A DNA stretch of 64,000 nt, taken from positions 668,874,753 through 668,938,752 of the forward strand of contig CM062296.1 of NCBI GenBank assembly GCA_031216915.1, read 5' to 3'. Both the position numbers and the translations under genes were made by a program. A model generated the notes under the pieces. That model saw only the letters and a list, made by a program, of their open reading frames with translations, was not told where the DNA came from and searched no databases. Source of the DNA: Pictodentalium vernedei (lineage: Eukaryota; Mollusca; Scaphopoda; Dentaliida; Dentaliidae). Below are positions 42,688 to 53,690 of the stretch, in pieces; the first letter of the stretch is position 1; each line of letters opens with the position of its first letter.

Positions 42688-42918
42688 AATATTAACTGGT
42701 AGAGTGCTAAATTATTTTTGGTCATTAAAATTTTTACACATGTCTTTGCCTTGTTACAATTTATGGGACAGTACCAATAGACAATTCCATAGAGATTTCA
42801 TTATTATCACTTCAAAGATAATATGAAAAGAATCCACTGAATATGAAGCCTTTAGGTTGCTGTACCTGCACTTTAAAACACAGCCCAAATATGGGCTTCC
42901 AGCACTCTACCAGTTAAC
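42688..42918. mobile_element. TTAA-type MITE, third family (ACTGGTAGAGTGCT ends)
   Basis: Inverted ends actggtagagtgct and agcactctaccagt, bordered by TTAA on both sides. A second copy is at 53.46-53.69 kb and a partial one starts at 52.72 kb; all share agcccatatttggg-type sequence near one end and 'cctgcactttaaaac' or its inverse. Confidence 0.78.
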
Positions 42919-42922
42919 TTGT

Positions 42923-43057
42923 TACAGTAAACCACAGTCATGAGAGACCACCTGTCTTGAAAGTCCACTATGACCTTGTACCATTTGGTTGTTTTACTCT
43001 GTAATGGACCTGTCATGAGAGATCATCTGTTTTGAGAGACCACTTTTTCTACTGTCC
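42923..43057. mobile_element. Small TACAGTA-ended element
   Basis: tacagtaaaccacagtcatg at the left and, inverted, actactttttctactgt at the right; inside, atgagagaccacctgtcttg and gagagatcatctgttttgag repeat the GGTCTCTC word of the 5.34-6.09 kb element. A deletion derivative of that family. Confidence 0.65.
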
Positions 43058-43439
43058 CACAAACAATCATCCATAATTGTCCATTGAAAAATGGGTTGGG
43101 GATTGTACTCTGTAAGGTCACATTCATTAAAATAATACAGATAAATTAGTTTACAAACATGCATATGCCACAATATGGAAAAATGCCCTGCCCACAAAGA
43201 GAGAAGTGGATCTAAATGTGAATGAAAAAAAAAAGTTTACGCATTCACACAGTCATTATCAGACAAACACCAAGTTTTAAACAAAAAGGGTCATTACTCA
43301 TGTGAAAGACAAGAAAATTTGGCGAATATGAAACTTAACTACGTTCTTCTCACAAAGTATGCCTGCTGCAAGTTTCATAAAAATCTGATTACATCTATTC
43401 AAGTTATCTTGTTCGCAATGTCATATCAGACAAACAATA

Positions 43440-44430
43440 AGTTTGAACAAGTGGCTCTAAAGAGCTGGTAATCGCTCACCCAGCAGAACTACACATCCCT
43501 CAGTCATTCTAATCAAAATCAAAGAATGCAGCTATTTATATTTATATATTTATTGGTGTTTAACCCTTTACCCAACGCAGACGATTTCAAAATTTATTAT
43601 TTTAAATATCATTTTTTAAATTTTTAAAAAAAATTTCAACAAAACCGTATCATGTGACCCCTCTTTGGAACGAGCTCGACGAGCTCATTCCAAAGAGGGG
43701 TCACATGATATGGTTTTTTTTAAATCTTTCGAAAAATAATATTTTTTCAGCTGCTGAATTTGCATATTACGCAGGCGGATGCAGGCGATTCGTTGGGTAA
43801 AGGGTTAAGGTCACATATTTTTGCACAATGGCTAATAATGACCACAACATGAGTATCAATTCAAGACCAGGGGTGAGCGTTGTCCATTTTAGTTTGCACC
43901 TCCCAAGCACTGGTGACTGGGTCCTATTTTACCAAAAGAATGCAGCTGGCTGCCATGCTCTTTCATCTGCACGAAACAGAATGATGATTGTTTTCAGAGG
44001 ACTTTCCATACATTATTTGTGGCAAGACTGGTTTACACTGGCCAAGAAGTTTCAGATAAGAAGAAGAATGTGATTTCCCATAGAGTTTCCATGAGCCGCA
44101 ATTGTGGTCAAGTTTGCAACTCGATCCACTTTACATGAGAATTGTTGGTAGAGGGTGTCCCAGTCATCAATCATGTGAGGATTCAAAACATTTGGCTTTC
44201 AGAGGAGAAGATTTTTGAAAATCCACAAATCAGAATAAAAGAATCCCTCTGACGGCCATGTTTTTCATCCGACTGGAACAAAATGAGGTGGATCGTTTGT
44301 TGAGGTCCTCCCATAAACCGACCATTCCTGCCAAGTTTGGTTCACATCAGTTCAGCAGTTCCAGAGAAGATACAAATGTGAAAACTTTATAGACGACAAT
44401 AGACAATGGATGCCAAGTGACGGCAATATA
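43440..44430. mobile_element. Dispersed repeat family (two copies), interrupted by SINE and MITE
   Basis: ggctctaaagagc...atcgctcacc (43452), ttgtggtcaagtttgcaac (44105), ttttcatccgactggaac (44262) and tgccaagtttggttcacatc (44328) recur in the same order at 55.75-56.10 kb. It ends gtgacggcaatataataataagg, reminiscent of the Helentron-like 3' ends. A decayed SINE (from about 43.55 kb), itself split by the MITE at 43564-43804, sits inside. Confidence 0.6.
43560..43808. mobile_element. piggyBac-like MITE with proven TTAA target
   Basis: Body 43564-43804 between TTAA at 43560-43563 and 43805-43808. Ends ccctttacccaacg and cgttgggtaaaggg are perfect inverted repeats. It splits a SINE between 'tattggtgt' and 'ggtcacatattt'; intact SINEs at 58.35 and 15.36 kb read gtgtttaaggt across that point, i.e. 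a single TTAA, so the duplication is real. Core palindrome ctctttggaacgagctcgac / gagctcattccaaagag. Confidence 0.93.
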
Positions 44431-44434
44431 ATAA

Positions 44435-44876
44435 TAAGGCAAAAAAGTCATACAAAATATGACAATATTTGGTGAATATCAAACTCCCAATCAGTCATCT
44501 TCACAATGCCTCTGACTGTCATGATGACATGTAACAGCAGTTTTTTGCCTTTCACCCCAAACTATATACCTACCACACCTTGAATTACAACCAAACAGAA
44601 TGGTGTTCCATTACAATGACAAACATTTTATATTTCTCGGTAAGTGTATGAAGCAGAATTAAAGTATTGGTCGCAAACCCTGTATGAGGTAAGTTTTGTT
44701 TGATTCATTTGAGCTGAAATTTTTTTTTTTTTAAAGTCACTCTCAGGCCTGGAAATAATGGCCTTATATTGTAACCCATTGTCAGGTTATGCTACATAGC
44801 ATGGTGGTAATCCATAGGAAAAAAGGGATCTGTTATACCTCTGCACCTTCTCTGTTTTTACCACGCCAGTAATATT
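44435..44876. other. No gene seen
   Basis: AT-rich, with a T13 run near 44730 and a word ggcctggaaataatggcctta (44749) like the ends of the GGCTTGAAATAA MITEs. No further structure. Confidence 0.4.
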
Positions 44877-45127
44877 TTAACCCTTTACCCAACGAATCAA
44901 CCGCATCCGCCCGCTTAAAATGCAAATTCAGAAGTTGAAAAAAATATTATTTTTCAAAAAATTTCAACAAAACCATATCATGTGACCCCTTGTTGGAATG
45001 AGCTCATCGAGCTCAATCCAACGAGGTGTCACATGATATGGTTTTGTTGAAATTTTTTGAAAAATTTGAAAAAAATTATATTTAAAATAATAAATTCTGA
45101 TATCGTCTGCGTTGGGTAAAGGGTTAA
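44877..45127. mobile_element. piggyBac-like MITE, inverted relative to the 43.56 kb copy
   Basis: TTAA at 44877-44880 and 45124-45127; ends ccctttacccaacg and cgttgggtaaaggg; the 'cgcatccgcc' word that lies near the right end of the 43.56 kb copy lies here near the left end. Core tggaatgagctcatcgagctcaatcca with ~35-bp flanking arms (caacaaaaccatatcatgtg). Confidence 0.9.
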
Positions 45128-45160
45128 GTCTTAACAGGATTTGTAATATATAAATATCAA

Positions 45161-45204
45161 CAACTAACGTGCGATCTCGCCCAAGTGAGATCGCACCTTA
45201 GTTA
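45161..45204. repeat. Perfect short hairpin
   Basis: aactaacgtgcgatctcgcc-caa-gtgagatcgcaccttagtt, about a 19-bp stem. Confidence 0.75.
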
Positions 45205-45231
45205 ACTCTTAACCCGCTGAGTATTTTCAAG

Positions 45232-45297
45232 ATATTTGTCATCAAATCTTGTCATGGCTGCTTCAGAGCAGCCATGACTAGATTTGATGACAAATTC
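45232..45297. repeat. Perfect hairpin
   Basis: tttgtcatcaaatcttgtca and tgactagatttgatgacaaa pair, continued by tggctgcttc-agagcagcca at the tip. Together with the neighbouring hairpin this looks like a small composite MITE. Confidence 0.8.
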
Positions 45298-45601
45298 ATC
45301 TAAATTTAAATCAAGATACCATTGGTGCAAGAATCCACACAATTTACAGAGGGAAAATTTGATTAAATGTGCCCAAATTATACTTATTTCAGTAGCTAGA
45401 GAAATCTTGTCCTGGCAGAAATATCCACCAGCAGCATGCAAGGAGTTAATGTTACATATTTGGTAGAAATTCTTTTAAGATGGAAACAGCATGCTATTCT
45501 ACTCATATGTCAATGTAATGCATAACCTTTGAGTTGAGATCATAAGTTCCAGAAGACTGTCAACTCTTTCTGGTAAAACATGTGGGATTAGTAATTTAAG
45601 C

Positions 45602-46190
45602 AAGGCTTGAAATAATGTTTTTTCTGGTGCAGGTCAAAATGTCCTGCTCAAAGTAGTTTGTGCAGGTCATTTTAATTTAGTGCAGGTCAATTTCAACATA
45701 TTGCTTTATGCATAGTAAATTGACATACGGTAACTATTAAATGAGGAAATGACTTGAAAAACCTATTAACTAATGTGTACCTTGTTTTTTAGGTGATTTC
45801 TTAAACTTGAAACTTTTCAAGAGTGCAGATGTGTGTTTTGAGACATCAGTTTATTTTTCAATTGTGCTTCTTGAGCAAGGCATGAAATAACTGGTCGGAC
45901 AAGGACAATGACTGACACCGATCATCCAGTATAAACTGAAATTCCATTAAGAATTAACAATGAAATGGCCACACATCCGTTCACAAAAAAAAAAAAAAAA
46001 AAAATTATTCCTATAAACTCAAAAACAGTGACAAATCATGTGTTTTACCTGTGTTTTTTAACCTTCGATTCTAAAAAATTTTGCAGAATTTTTTGTCGGT
46101 CAAAATGTCCAATGGCTTTGAAAGTGTGTCAAAGTAAGTTTGGTGCCAGTCCTTGTCTTGTCCAACCACTTATTTCGAGCCTTGAATTTA
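45602..46190. mobile_element. MITE with GGCTTGAAATAA ends
   Basis: aaggcttgaaataatg (45602) at the left and, inverted, cacttatttcgagccttgaa (46167-46187) at the right; ggtcaaaatgtcc words occur near both ends. An A20 tract is at 45985-46004. Related in end sequence to 23.54-24.20 kb. Non-coding. Confidence 0.65.
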
Positions 46191-46358
46191 AGAAAGTTAT
46201 GTTTAATTACTTTGTCATATTATAAATCTGCAGTTTGTTCGCATGTTTTACAATTGACGAAACCTACATGTAACCCAAACGGATAGTTTGTGGGTTATTT
46301 CCAGGCCTCCAGCCTTTCAACATAAAGGGAAAAGAATAAATAAATAAATAAATAGAGA

Positions 46359-46512
46359 GTAATCGCTTGACTGGACTGGTTACGTGAAATAATTCATGAG
46401 AGGTGACGGACGTTGTACAAACACGAGTGCGCGAATGCGCAAGAGTGTTTTACAATATAGTCCCTCGCCTCAAATGAATAATTTCACGTAACCAATCCAG
46501 TCAAGTGATAAC
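46359..46512. repeat. Long inverted repeat
   Basis: cttgactggactggttacgtgaaataattcat and its inverse (tgaataatttcacgtaaccaatccagtcaag) flank a ~90-bp GC-richer centre containing cacgagtgcgcgaatgcgc. Written in part: gactggactggttacgtga / tcacgtaaccaatccagtc. Confidence 0.8.
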
Positions 46513-46556
46513 TAACTCTGTTCATTACTTTTCTTTATTAATGATAATTATATTAT

Positions 46557-46779
46557 TTAACCCTTTATCTAACGCAAAGGCCCAAACCGACCAGCACTAT
46601 TCTCAAAAATCGCCAATTAATTTTCCTTATTTTTTTCATTTTTTGTCTCTAAAAACTCGCTGAGCTCGTTCCAATGAGGCATAATAACATATGTTTTTGA
46701 GACAAAAAATGAAAATAATAGTTATTCAAGAATTTTTTTTGCAAGTGTTCTCTGCATTTCATGCTAGGTAAAGAGTTAA
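46557..46779. mobile_element. piggyBac-like MITE with partly deleted core
   Basis: TTAA at 46557-46560 and 46776-46779; ends ccctttatctaacg and taggtaaagag. One arm of the core palindrome is missing, leaving ctcgctgagctcgttccaat only. Confidence 0.78.
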
Positions 46780-47168
46780 AAAAAAATACAAAAAAACAAT
46801 GAAGTCCCCATTACACCCACAGCAAAGCATCTTCGTTTGCGCACGCGGATACATGACCCAATTGTTGATTGTTTAATTCACTTGTGAAGTTATCGTTTAT
46901 AATCAAACCTGGAAATCCCAGTAAATCACACTACGGAAAGTAATAAACATGTATATCTGTCAGCTCATCACTTTTTGTCACTTAATCTCAAGGGTAAATT
47001 CTGGAGCATGTTATTGATGTGCATATAATGTTAACTGTACCGATACACTCATGGCTAGCTAGTAGACCCTGAACATAGTTCCAGGTTCAAACCCAATCAA
47101 TGCTAGCTGTAGAAATTTAGCAACAAAATTTAAAGGCCTGTTTCAGAAAGAGCACACACCTGGTGGGC

Positions 47169-47420
47169 AAGCCTGAATATAAGCAACCTGTCATTTGCAA
47201 AATGAGGTTCTCAGAGGGTGAATTTGTTGATGCTATCCCCTACAGTGAGCCAATTTATCCTCTAGGTACATCTTTCTGTTTTAGCTTGAGACCTTGATTC
47301 AGACAGGTTCGCAGAGGGTAAATTTTGTGATACTACCCTGCTGTGCAGGGTAGCATCACCGAATTCACCCTCTGGGGACCTCATTTTTCAGATGACAGTC
47401 TGCTTATATTCAGGCTTGCT
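47169..47420. repeat. Inverted repeat, ~72-bp arms
   Basis: 47169-47240 (gcaagcctgaatataagcaa ... agagggtgaatttg ... gatgctatccc) is about 85% complementary to 47346-47418 (gggtagcatcaccgaattca ... ctgcttatattcaggcttgc). The ~105-bp spacer contains an internal diverged copy (cagagggtaaattttgtgat). Confidence 0.8.
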
Positions 47421-47672
47421 GTGGGATATATGCTTGATAGAGACAATATACAATTAAATTCAGGCATGGGAATCTTCAAGGATCTCCCATATGTGAGACT
47501 GCTGACAAAACTTGAAATATGCAGATTAATCTATTATAAAAATCAGGACTCATATTTCGATGGGAATGCAAGTATTGATTCACGTAAAGATCTGCAGGAC
47601 AAAACCAGCGAGAATCCATGTAGATTCTTCCTGAACCTCTTTTAGGATTCATGTGAAAAGAATTGAGTCAAT

Positions 47673-47925
47673 TTAACCCTTTACCTGACATAGCAGCATC
47701 AAATTAACTAATACAAGGCTAACATGATCTGAAATATCCTGACACTTTGACAATAAAATTGTACAAATATGCCTGCAATTGGAACAGATCAATGGGCTGT
47801 TTCCAAATTTCCAATGACATCCATATTTGTAAGAATTTGTTTGTAAATATTGTATATTTTTTTAAAAAGTTATCAAATTCAGTTTAGGTTTTAAAAATTA
47901 AAAAGCTGTTTGGGTAAAGGGTTAA
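47673..47925. mobile_element. piggyBac-like MITE, divergent interior
   Basis: TTAA at 47673-47676 and 47922-47925 with family ends ccctttacctgac and ttgggtaaaggg, but the interior lacks the GAGCTC palindrome; the weak centre is tggaacagatcaatgggctgtttcca. Confidence 0.75.
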
Positions 47926-48146
47926 CATAGGTTCCAAATTTCAACTTGTTATCTGAAAATCCAGTATGAGGATCGCAGATCAACAAGTCAAGTTGTGAAA
48001 TAGCCTGGAAACCTATTTTTCTAAAATTTAAATTTACCGTATGAGTACAGTTCCCAGAGATTCTTCAGTGTCAATACATGATTACTTTCTGCAAGTTGGT
48101 TGAGTGTGACATAATGATCTAAATTTAATGCCAAAAAATACAAATG

Positions 48147-50552
48147 AAAGTGTCAATGACACTGTATCTCAACTTGACAAACTTGAACTTGGTAAGTTAT
48201 AAGTGAAATGGCAAAATTGAAGATCATTGGTACCAATGTTATTTGATGAAATTTCAACATAACAGCATTGTGTGTGCACAACGTCAGAGTATTAATCCAT
48301 GCATTTTTAAATGTAAACTGTACGACTGGCTAAAGGAAGAATGTTGATACACAAATGCAGTATGTTCAGAGGTTATTGTAAATGGCAACTTTTTTCACGG
48401 AAATGAATGCTAATCAATAGTTCTTATCTAAAGGTCTTGCCTAATGACCACACCAAGTTCAAAAACAATCCTATGATAAATGTGGCCTGTAGGCAATGTC
48501 AAAGAAGAATGTTGATGCACAAATGCAATAAATTCAAAGATTGTTGCTAACAGCAACAGTTTTTGATGGAAATGAAAAGAAAATCAATAGCTCCTATCTT
48601 TGTCACCCTGCATAAGCATACAAAGTTTCAAAACAACCTGATAATGAATGTGCCCTTTGAGGCATGCCAAAGGAAGATGTTAATGCATAAATGCACTAAG
48701 TAGAAGGTCATTGCTTGTGACAATGTTTTTTTTTATGGAAATTCATAAATATGCCCTGCAGAGAGTGCAAATGGGATAAGTTGATGCACAAATGCAGTAA
48801 ATTCAAAGGCTGGTGATAATGACAATAATTTTTTATGGAAATGAAAAAAAGCAATAGCTCACATCTAGAGGTCACCCTGAACACACATACTAAGCTTCAA
48901 AGTGATCCGATCATTACTGTGCCCTGAAGGGTGCGTTAAAGGGAAATATTGAGATCTGACTAAACTAAGTTCAAAGGTCAGTGGCAATGTTTTTTGACAG
49001 AAATGGAAGAAAATCAACAGCTCCCATATAGATGTCACCCCACACAAGGACACCAAGTTTGCAAGAAATCCAAGCATAAATGTGCCCTGCAGGGTGTGTC
49101 AAAGGGAAATATTGATACTTAACTGCACTAAATTTAACTGCACTAAATTTTTACTATGTTCATCAGAGGTTGTTGCCAATGGCAACTATTTTTGACGGAA
49201 ATGGAAGAAAATCGATAGCTCCCATCTAGAGGTAACCCCAAACAAACATGCCAAGTTACAAACCATCCTGATCATAAATGTGCCCTGTAGGGCATGCCAA
49301 AGGAATATGCTGATCCCTGACTAAACTAAGTTCAAAGGTCATTGTCAGTGGCAACATTTTGTGACGGAAAATGGAAGCAAATCAATAGCTCCCATCTAGA
49401 GCTCACTCCAAACAAGCATACCTACCAAGTTTCAAAGTGATCTGGTCAAAACTGTGCCTGTGCACTGCAGGGTGTGCCAAAAGCGAAATATTGATGCATA
49501 ACTGCACTAAGTTCATCGAAGGACATTTCCAGTGGCAGCATTTTTTGACGGAAATCAATAGCTCCCATCTAGAGGTAACCCCAAACAAGCATACAAAGTT
49601 TCAAATCAATCTGATCATAAATGTGCCCTGTAGGGCATGCCAACGGAATATATTTATGCCTGACTAAACTAAATTCAAAAGTCAATGCCAGCGGCAACAT
49701 TTTTTGATGGAAATGGAAGAAAATCAATAGCTCCCATCTATAGGTCACTCCAAACAAGCTTGCCAGATTTCAAAGCAATCTGATCATAAATATGCCCTGC
49801 AGGGTTTGCCAAAGGGAAATATTGAAGTCTGACTAATTAAGTTCTAAGAACGTTGCCCCCGGCAACTTTTTTTGACGGAAATGGAAGAAAATCGATAGCT
49901 CCCATCTAGAGGTCACCCCAAACAAGCATAGCGAGTTTCAAAGTGATCCAATAATAAATGTGCCCTGCAGAGTGTGGCAAGGGGAAATTTTGATGCACAA
50001 CTGCACTAAGTTCATCAAAGGTCGTTGCCAGCGGCAACATTTATTGGCAGATATAAAAGAAAATCCCATCTAGAGGTAACCCCAAACAAGTATACCAAGT
50101 TTCAAACTGATCTGATCAAAAATGTGCTTTGTACGGCATGCCAAAGGAGTATATTGATGCCTGACTAAACTAAGTTCAAAGATCGTTGCCAGTGCAACAT
50201 TTTTGGATGGATGGAAATAAACGAAAATCGATAGCTCCCATCTAGAGATGACCCCAAACAAGCATGCCAGGTTTCAAAGCAATCCGATCATAAATGTGCC
50301 CTGTAGGCTGTGCCAAAGGGAAATATGGAGGTCTGACTAAACTAAGTTCTAAGAACGTTGGCCGCGGCAACATTTTTGGGCAGAAATTGAAGAAAATCGA
50401 TAGCTCCCATCTGGAGGCCACCCCAAACAAGCATACCAAGTTTCAAAGCGATCTTATCATAAATGCGACATGTGCCAAAGGAAATTGTGTACGTACATAT
50501 GTGGATGAGAAGTGACGGCAATAGCTCAGCTTGACTTTGTCAAGTTGAGCTA
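48147..50552. mobile_element. Helentron-like element with about twelve ~170-bp repeats
   Basis: Twelve units marked by 'aatagctcccatctagaggt' variants (48414 to 50397), each with tgtgccctgyagggtgtgcc and aactaagttcaaaggtc. Left end: gaaagtgtcaatgacactgt then ctcaacttgac (48168-48178). Right end: gtgacggcaata, then a hairpin ctcagcttgac-ttt-gtcaagttgag (50525-50549) and taaaaatg. The 3' hairpin arm is the inverse of the left end. Several units 3 apart share variants (gttctaagaacgttg at 49851 and 50348). Confidence 0.82.
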
Positions 50553-50691
50553 AAAATGCTACTTTTAATAAGAGAGATCTTGACCTTTGGTCACAGCAAA
50601 TACCGATAGGACTGTTGACTATTAATGAATTCTGCCTAGTAGGCTTTGTACATTTTATTTCGTGCTGCTAAGAAAATTGTTTCTGTGAGAC

Positions 50692-50760
50692 TGCTACACT
50701 GCCCCTCCCACACCTCTGGCCCTTGGTAAGGCCCAGAGGTGTGGGAGAGGCAGTGTAGCC
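50692..50760. repeat. Near-perfect hairpin
   Basis: ctacactgcccctcccacac and gtgtgggagaggcagtgtag pair, continued by ctctggccc / ggcccagag around a loop ttggtaa. Confidence 0.85.
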
Positions 50761-50929
50761 ATATTGCAGACACCACTAACATAGCAGAGATCTGAAAATC
50801 TGTGGGTTTTAGGAATAGGCTGTTGTAGTAATCATTATTTTCTAAGGCTAGGAGGGCTATTTTTCGCCCTCCTCAATTTTTTTAAGGCGAGCGAATAAAT
50901 TGCTCTCCTGAAAATGCCAGGCCTGTGTG

Positions 50930-51069
50930 CATATATTATATTCATTAGTTGGTGATCATGTTTGGGAATTTCATCAAAATCAGTTCATAAATGTAGGAAT
51001 TGCAAACCCAGGAATTTTGGATGTATGGATGGACATACAGGGCAATGATAATATAGTCCCTATTTTTTC
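50930..51069. mobile_element. 3' fragment of the 26.7-28.2 kb Helentron-like family
   Basis: tcagttcataaatgtaggaa, gatggacatacagggcaatg and the closing ccctattttttcaaagtggggta match the end of the larger element. It directly abuts the next MITE. Confidence 0.65.
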
Positions 51070-51512
51070 AAAGTGGGGTACAGTGGAACCCTGTTAATTG
51101 AATAGCCACTTTGCCAATGAAAATTATTCAATAACAGGAGTATTCAATTGACAGGGATTGTGTCACTTTTTCTGTAATCTAGAGATAAATTTAGCATTTA
51201 TTCTTTTATATCTTGTTTGACAGAGCTCCATGAGCGCTGTCAAACAAGATATAATAGATTAAATGCCTGTATAAAATGGACAGAGAACTAATAGGTCTAT
51301 AAACAAAAGAAAAGTGGGGTGAGTCAGGGTAATTTCTTGACAGGTTACAATTTTTTTTTATTCAATTAACAGGAGTTCACTCTATAACCTATATCCAATT
51401 AACAGGTCAAATTTGTACTGGAGGTATGATAAATGGTTTTATGTTGGGAAATTATATTCAATTAACAGGGTTATTCAGTTAGGAGATATCCAATTAAGTG
51501 AGCTCCACTGTA
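51070..51512. mobile_element. Tigger/pogo-like MITE, uninterrupted reference copy
   Basis: 443 bp from tacagtggaaccctg to gagctccactgta with TA at each border. Both arms carry ttaattgaata / tattcaattaacagg words; the core tgacagagctc-catgagc-gctgtca with flanking atatcttgttt / aaacaagatat is a hairpin. Shows the unbroken A/T-rich site (ggttacaattttttttttat, 51344-51362) where other copies are interrupted. Confidence 0.88.
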
Positions 51513-52470
51513 TAACACAGGTTATTGCCCCCATACCAGTTTTCGACAAAGTTCTATTTATTCCAAGAATATTTAATGAGAATCAACTTACATTAACATG
51601 AATGATGAATTTATGAAATGAGGTCAAAATGTGATGGGTAAAGGGTGCTCTTGGACAAAAAACCTATTTGCTTCTGAGATGTTGAAAAAGTCACTTAAAA
51701 CTACCCAATGGCGGTATGAAACTTGTGAAATAATATTTCGGAGAGAGCGCAAGCAAAACCTGAACTCAGACCACACTTATCAAAGGAAACCAGTCACACC
51801 ACTAGAGAAAGTATGAAAAAAATGTCTGGAGAAGTGTTGACTGAACTTTGACCTTGTTTCTCTAATTACCAAGCTGTGACCCTGCACTAATGAGTGGTGT
51901 TTATTGGCTCTTCTGTACACAAATAGTTTATATTGTATGCCTCACCCAAAGCGAATTTTCTACCATAGTTAGAACTATACTGTAACTCATTTCTGATTCT
52001 GGTCACTGAGGAGTTCCATAATAAAAAATTATTATTGCAGTAACAATACGATGACATTTGACCTTGTGGCTATCAAGTTTAAAATCAATTGGGTTATTGA
52101 ATCGTCTCAAAGTCCCCATGAGATTACTTTTGCAAATTTCGATGAGCTGTGATAAATAGAACAAAATATGTTAACTTGACTTTAAACTGATGGTTGAATC
52201 CTAAAAAAATTGCCCGGTACGTCTTTTTAAGTACCCTCCTTCTGGAGAAAACCTCAAATTTCATTCAGAATTCAAGAATTTCTGGGTAACTGAAAGAAAC
52301 AAAATGTACACAATTTGTGAATGTTTAAAGTTTTATCTGACCTAATGCTGATGATACTGGCCTGAGAATGATGTAAGATCAACCTTCTTGACATCCTTTA
52401 CATTTCTGAAGTGTTGTTTCATTTACTACATTCAGTTAATGTTAAAACACAGCTTTGTGAACATTTGACC
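51513..52470. other. No gene seen
   Basis: AT-rich sequence; short ORFs have no recognisable motif and no repeats beyond isolated words are visible. Confidence 0.5.
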
Positions 52471-52472
52471 TT

Positions 52473-52721
52473 TTAACCCTTTACCTAAAGATTTGGCCAC
52501 ATCCAAATGCATAATTTACAAATTGAGCAGTTGAAAAAATACCAATTTTTAAAAAAAATTCAACAAAACCATATCTTGTGACACCATTGGAGTGAGCTAG
52601 TCAGGCATGTTTCAATGATGGGTCACATGACAGGGTTTTGTTGAAATTTTTATGAAAAATCTGAAAGAATAGTATTTAAAATAATAAATTTTGATATGGT
52701 CTGCATTGGGCAAACAGTTAA
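52473..52721. mobile_element. piggyBac-like MITE, eroded core
   Basis: TTAA at 52473-52476 and 52718-52721; left end ccctttacctaaag, right end ttgggcaaacag. The core retains caacaaaaccatatcttgtg and its inverse but the GAGCTC tip is mutated. Confidence 0.78.
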
Positions 52722-52737
52722 CCCGTAGAGTGCTAAG

Positions 52738-53115
52738 AGCCCATATTTGGAGTGTGGTGGCTCAGTACGTGGTTATGGCATTCAACTTCAAACCAAAAGG
52801 ACCTACAGTTCAATCCCCACCAGGGGTAACTGCATTGTGTCCTCGAAAAAGGCACTCAATCCCGATTGCCCATGTGAGGGCATGATGGCTTTGTGTACTA
52901 AGGCATTCTGCACATCAATGGTGCATTTGTCTTCAATCATTGCTAGCCCTGCTTGTGTGGAGTTAGTACGTTGGGGACTCGGACAGTTGCTCACCTTTGG
53001 TTCACTCTGGGTACCCTGACTTCCTCCACCCTTAAAACTGTCCGACATGAGGTGACCCTGGCTGTAGAAAGTGTTGTTAAACCCCAGTAAACAAATAAAT
53101 AAAGCCCATATTTGG
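52738..53115 (+). mobile_element. tRNA-headed SINE with 13-bp target duplication, inside a MITE
   Basis: Body 52751-53102, plus strand: head agtgtggtggctcagtacgt, box B cagttcaatcccc, body motif tcctccacccttaaaactgt, tail aaacaaataaataa. The direct repeats agcccatatttgg at 52738-52750 and 53103-53115 are identical. The host is a TTAA MITE of the ACTGGTAGAGTGCT family (left end at 52722). Confidence 0.92.
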
Positions 53116-53459
53116 GCTTAATTCTAAAGTGCAGGTACCTCATCATAAAGGCCTCATTTTCTGTGTTTCATATTATCTGTGACATGAAATTATATTGCTG
53201 TAAGAGATTTGCCTTGTTACAATTGATGGGGAAAGTGCCTACGATATGCATCCACAAATGATATTTAACATATCATCACATCATTATCCATATATTTTCT
53301 TGAAAAAAAGCATGGTTACACCATCTGCTGCAGTTAGTCAAGACCCTGTTTCAGATGGATACAACTTGCACACAAAGGATTTCAGATCAAAAGGATGAAG
53401 GTTGATGGTTTGATCCTGACCCACATCATCTGCATTGTTGCTTGGGCAAAATACTTAAC

Positions 53460-53690
53460 ACACAACTGGTAGAGTGCTGGAAACCCATATTTGGGTTTTA
53501 TCCTGAACTGCAGGTGCCATGATTCAAAGGATCATATTCTATGGTTGTGATGCATATTTTTAAGTAAAAGTATTTAGTGTGTAAGGATTCGCTTTGCTAC
53601 AATTTTTGGGAGAGTGCCTGTAAGCATGGCAAAGACAAGTGAACAAAATGACATTCAAAATTAATTTAGCACTCTACCAGTTAAGTACAC
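53460..53690. mobile_element. TTAA-type MITE, ACTGGTAGAGTGCT family
   Basis: Inverted ends actggtagagtgct (53464) and agcactctaccagt with TTAA at the right border; near the left end aacccatatttgggttt and 'ctgaactgcaggtgcc' match the other copies. Confidence 0.75.

Noticed and set aside
26950-50480. Regularly spaced direct repeats resembling a CRISPR array
   Set aside because: Units are 145-170 bp, contiguous and without unique spacers, and the sequence is eukaryotic; these are satellite-type arrays.
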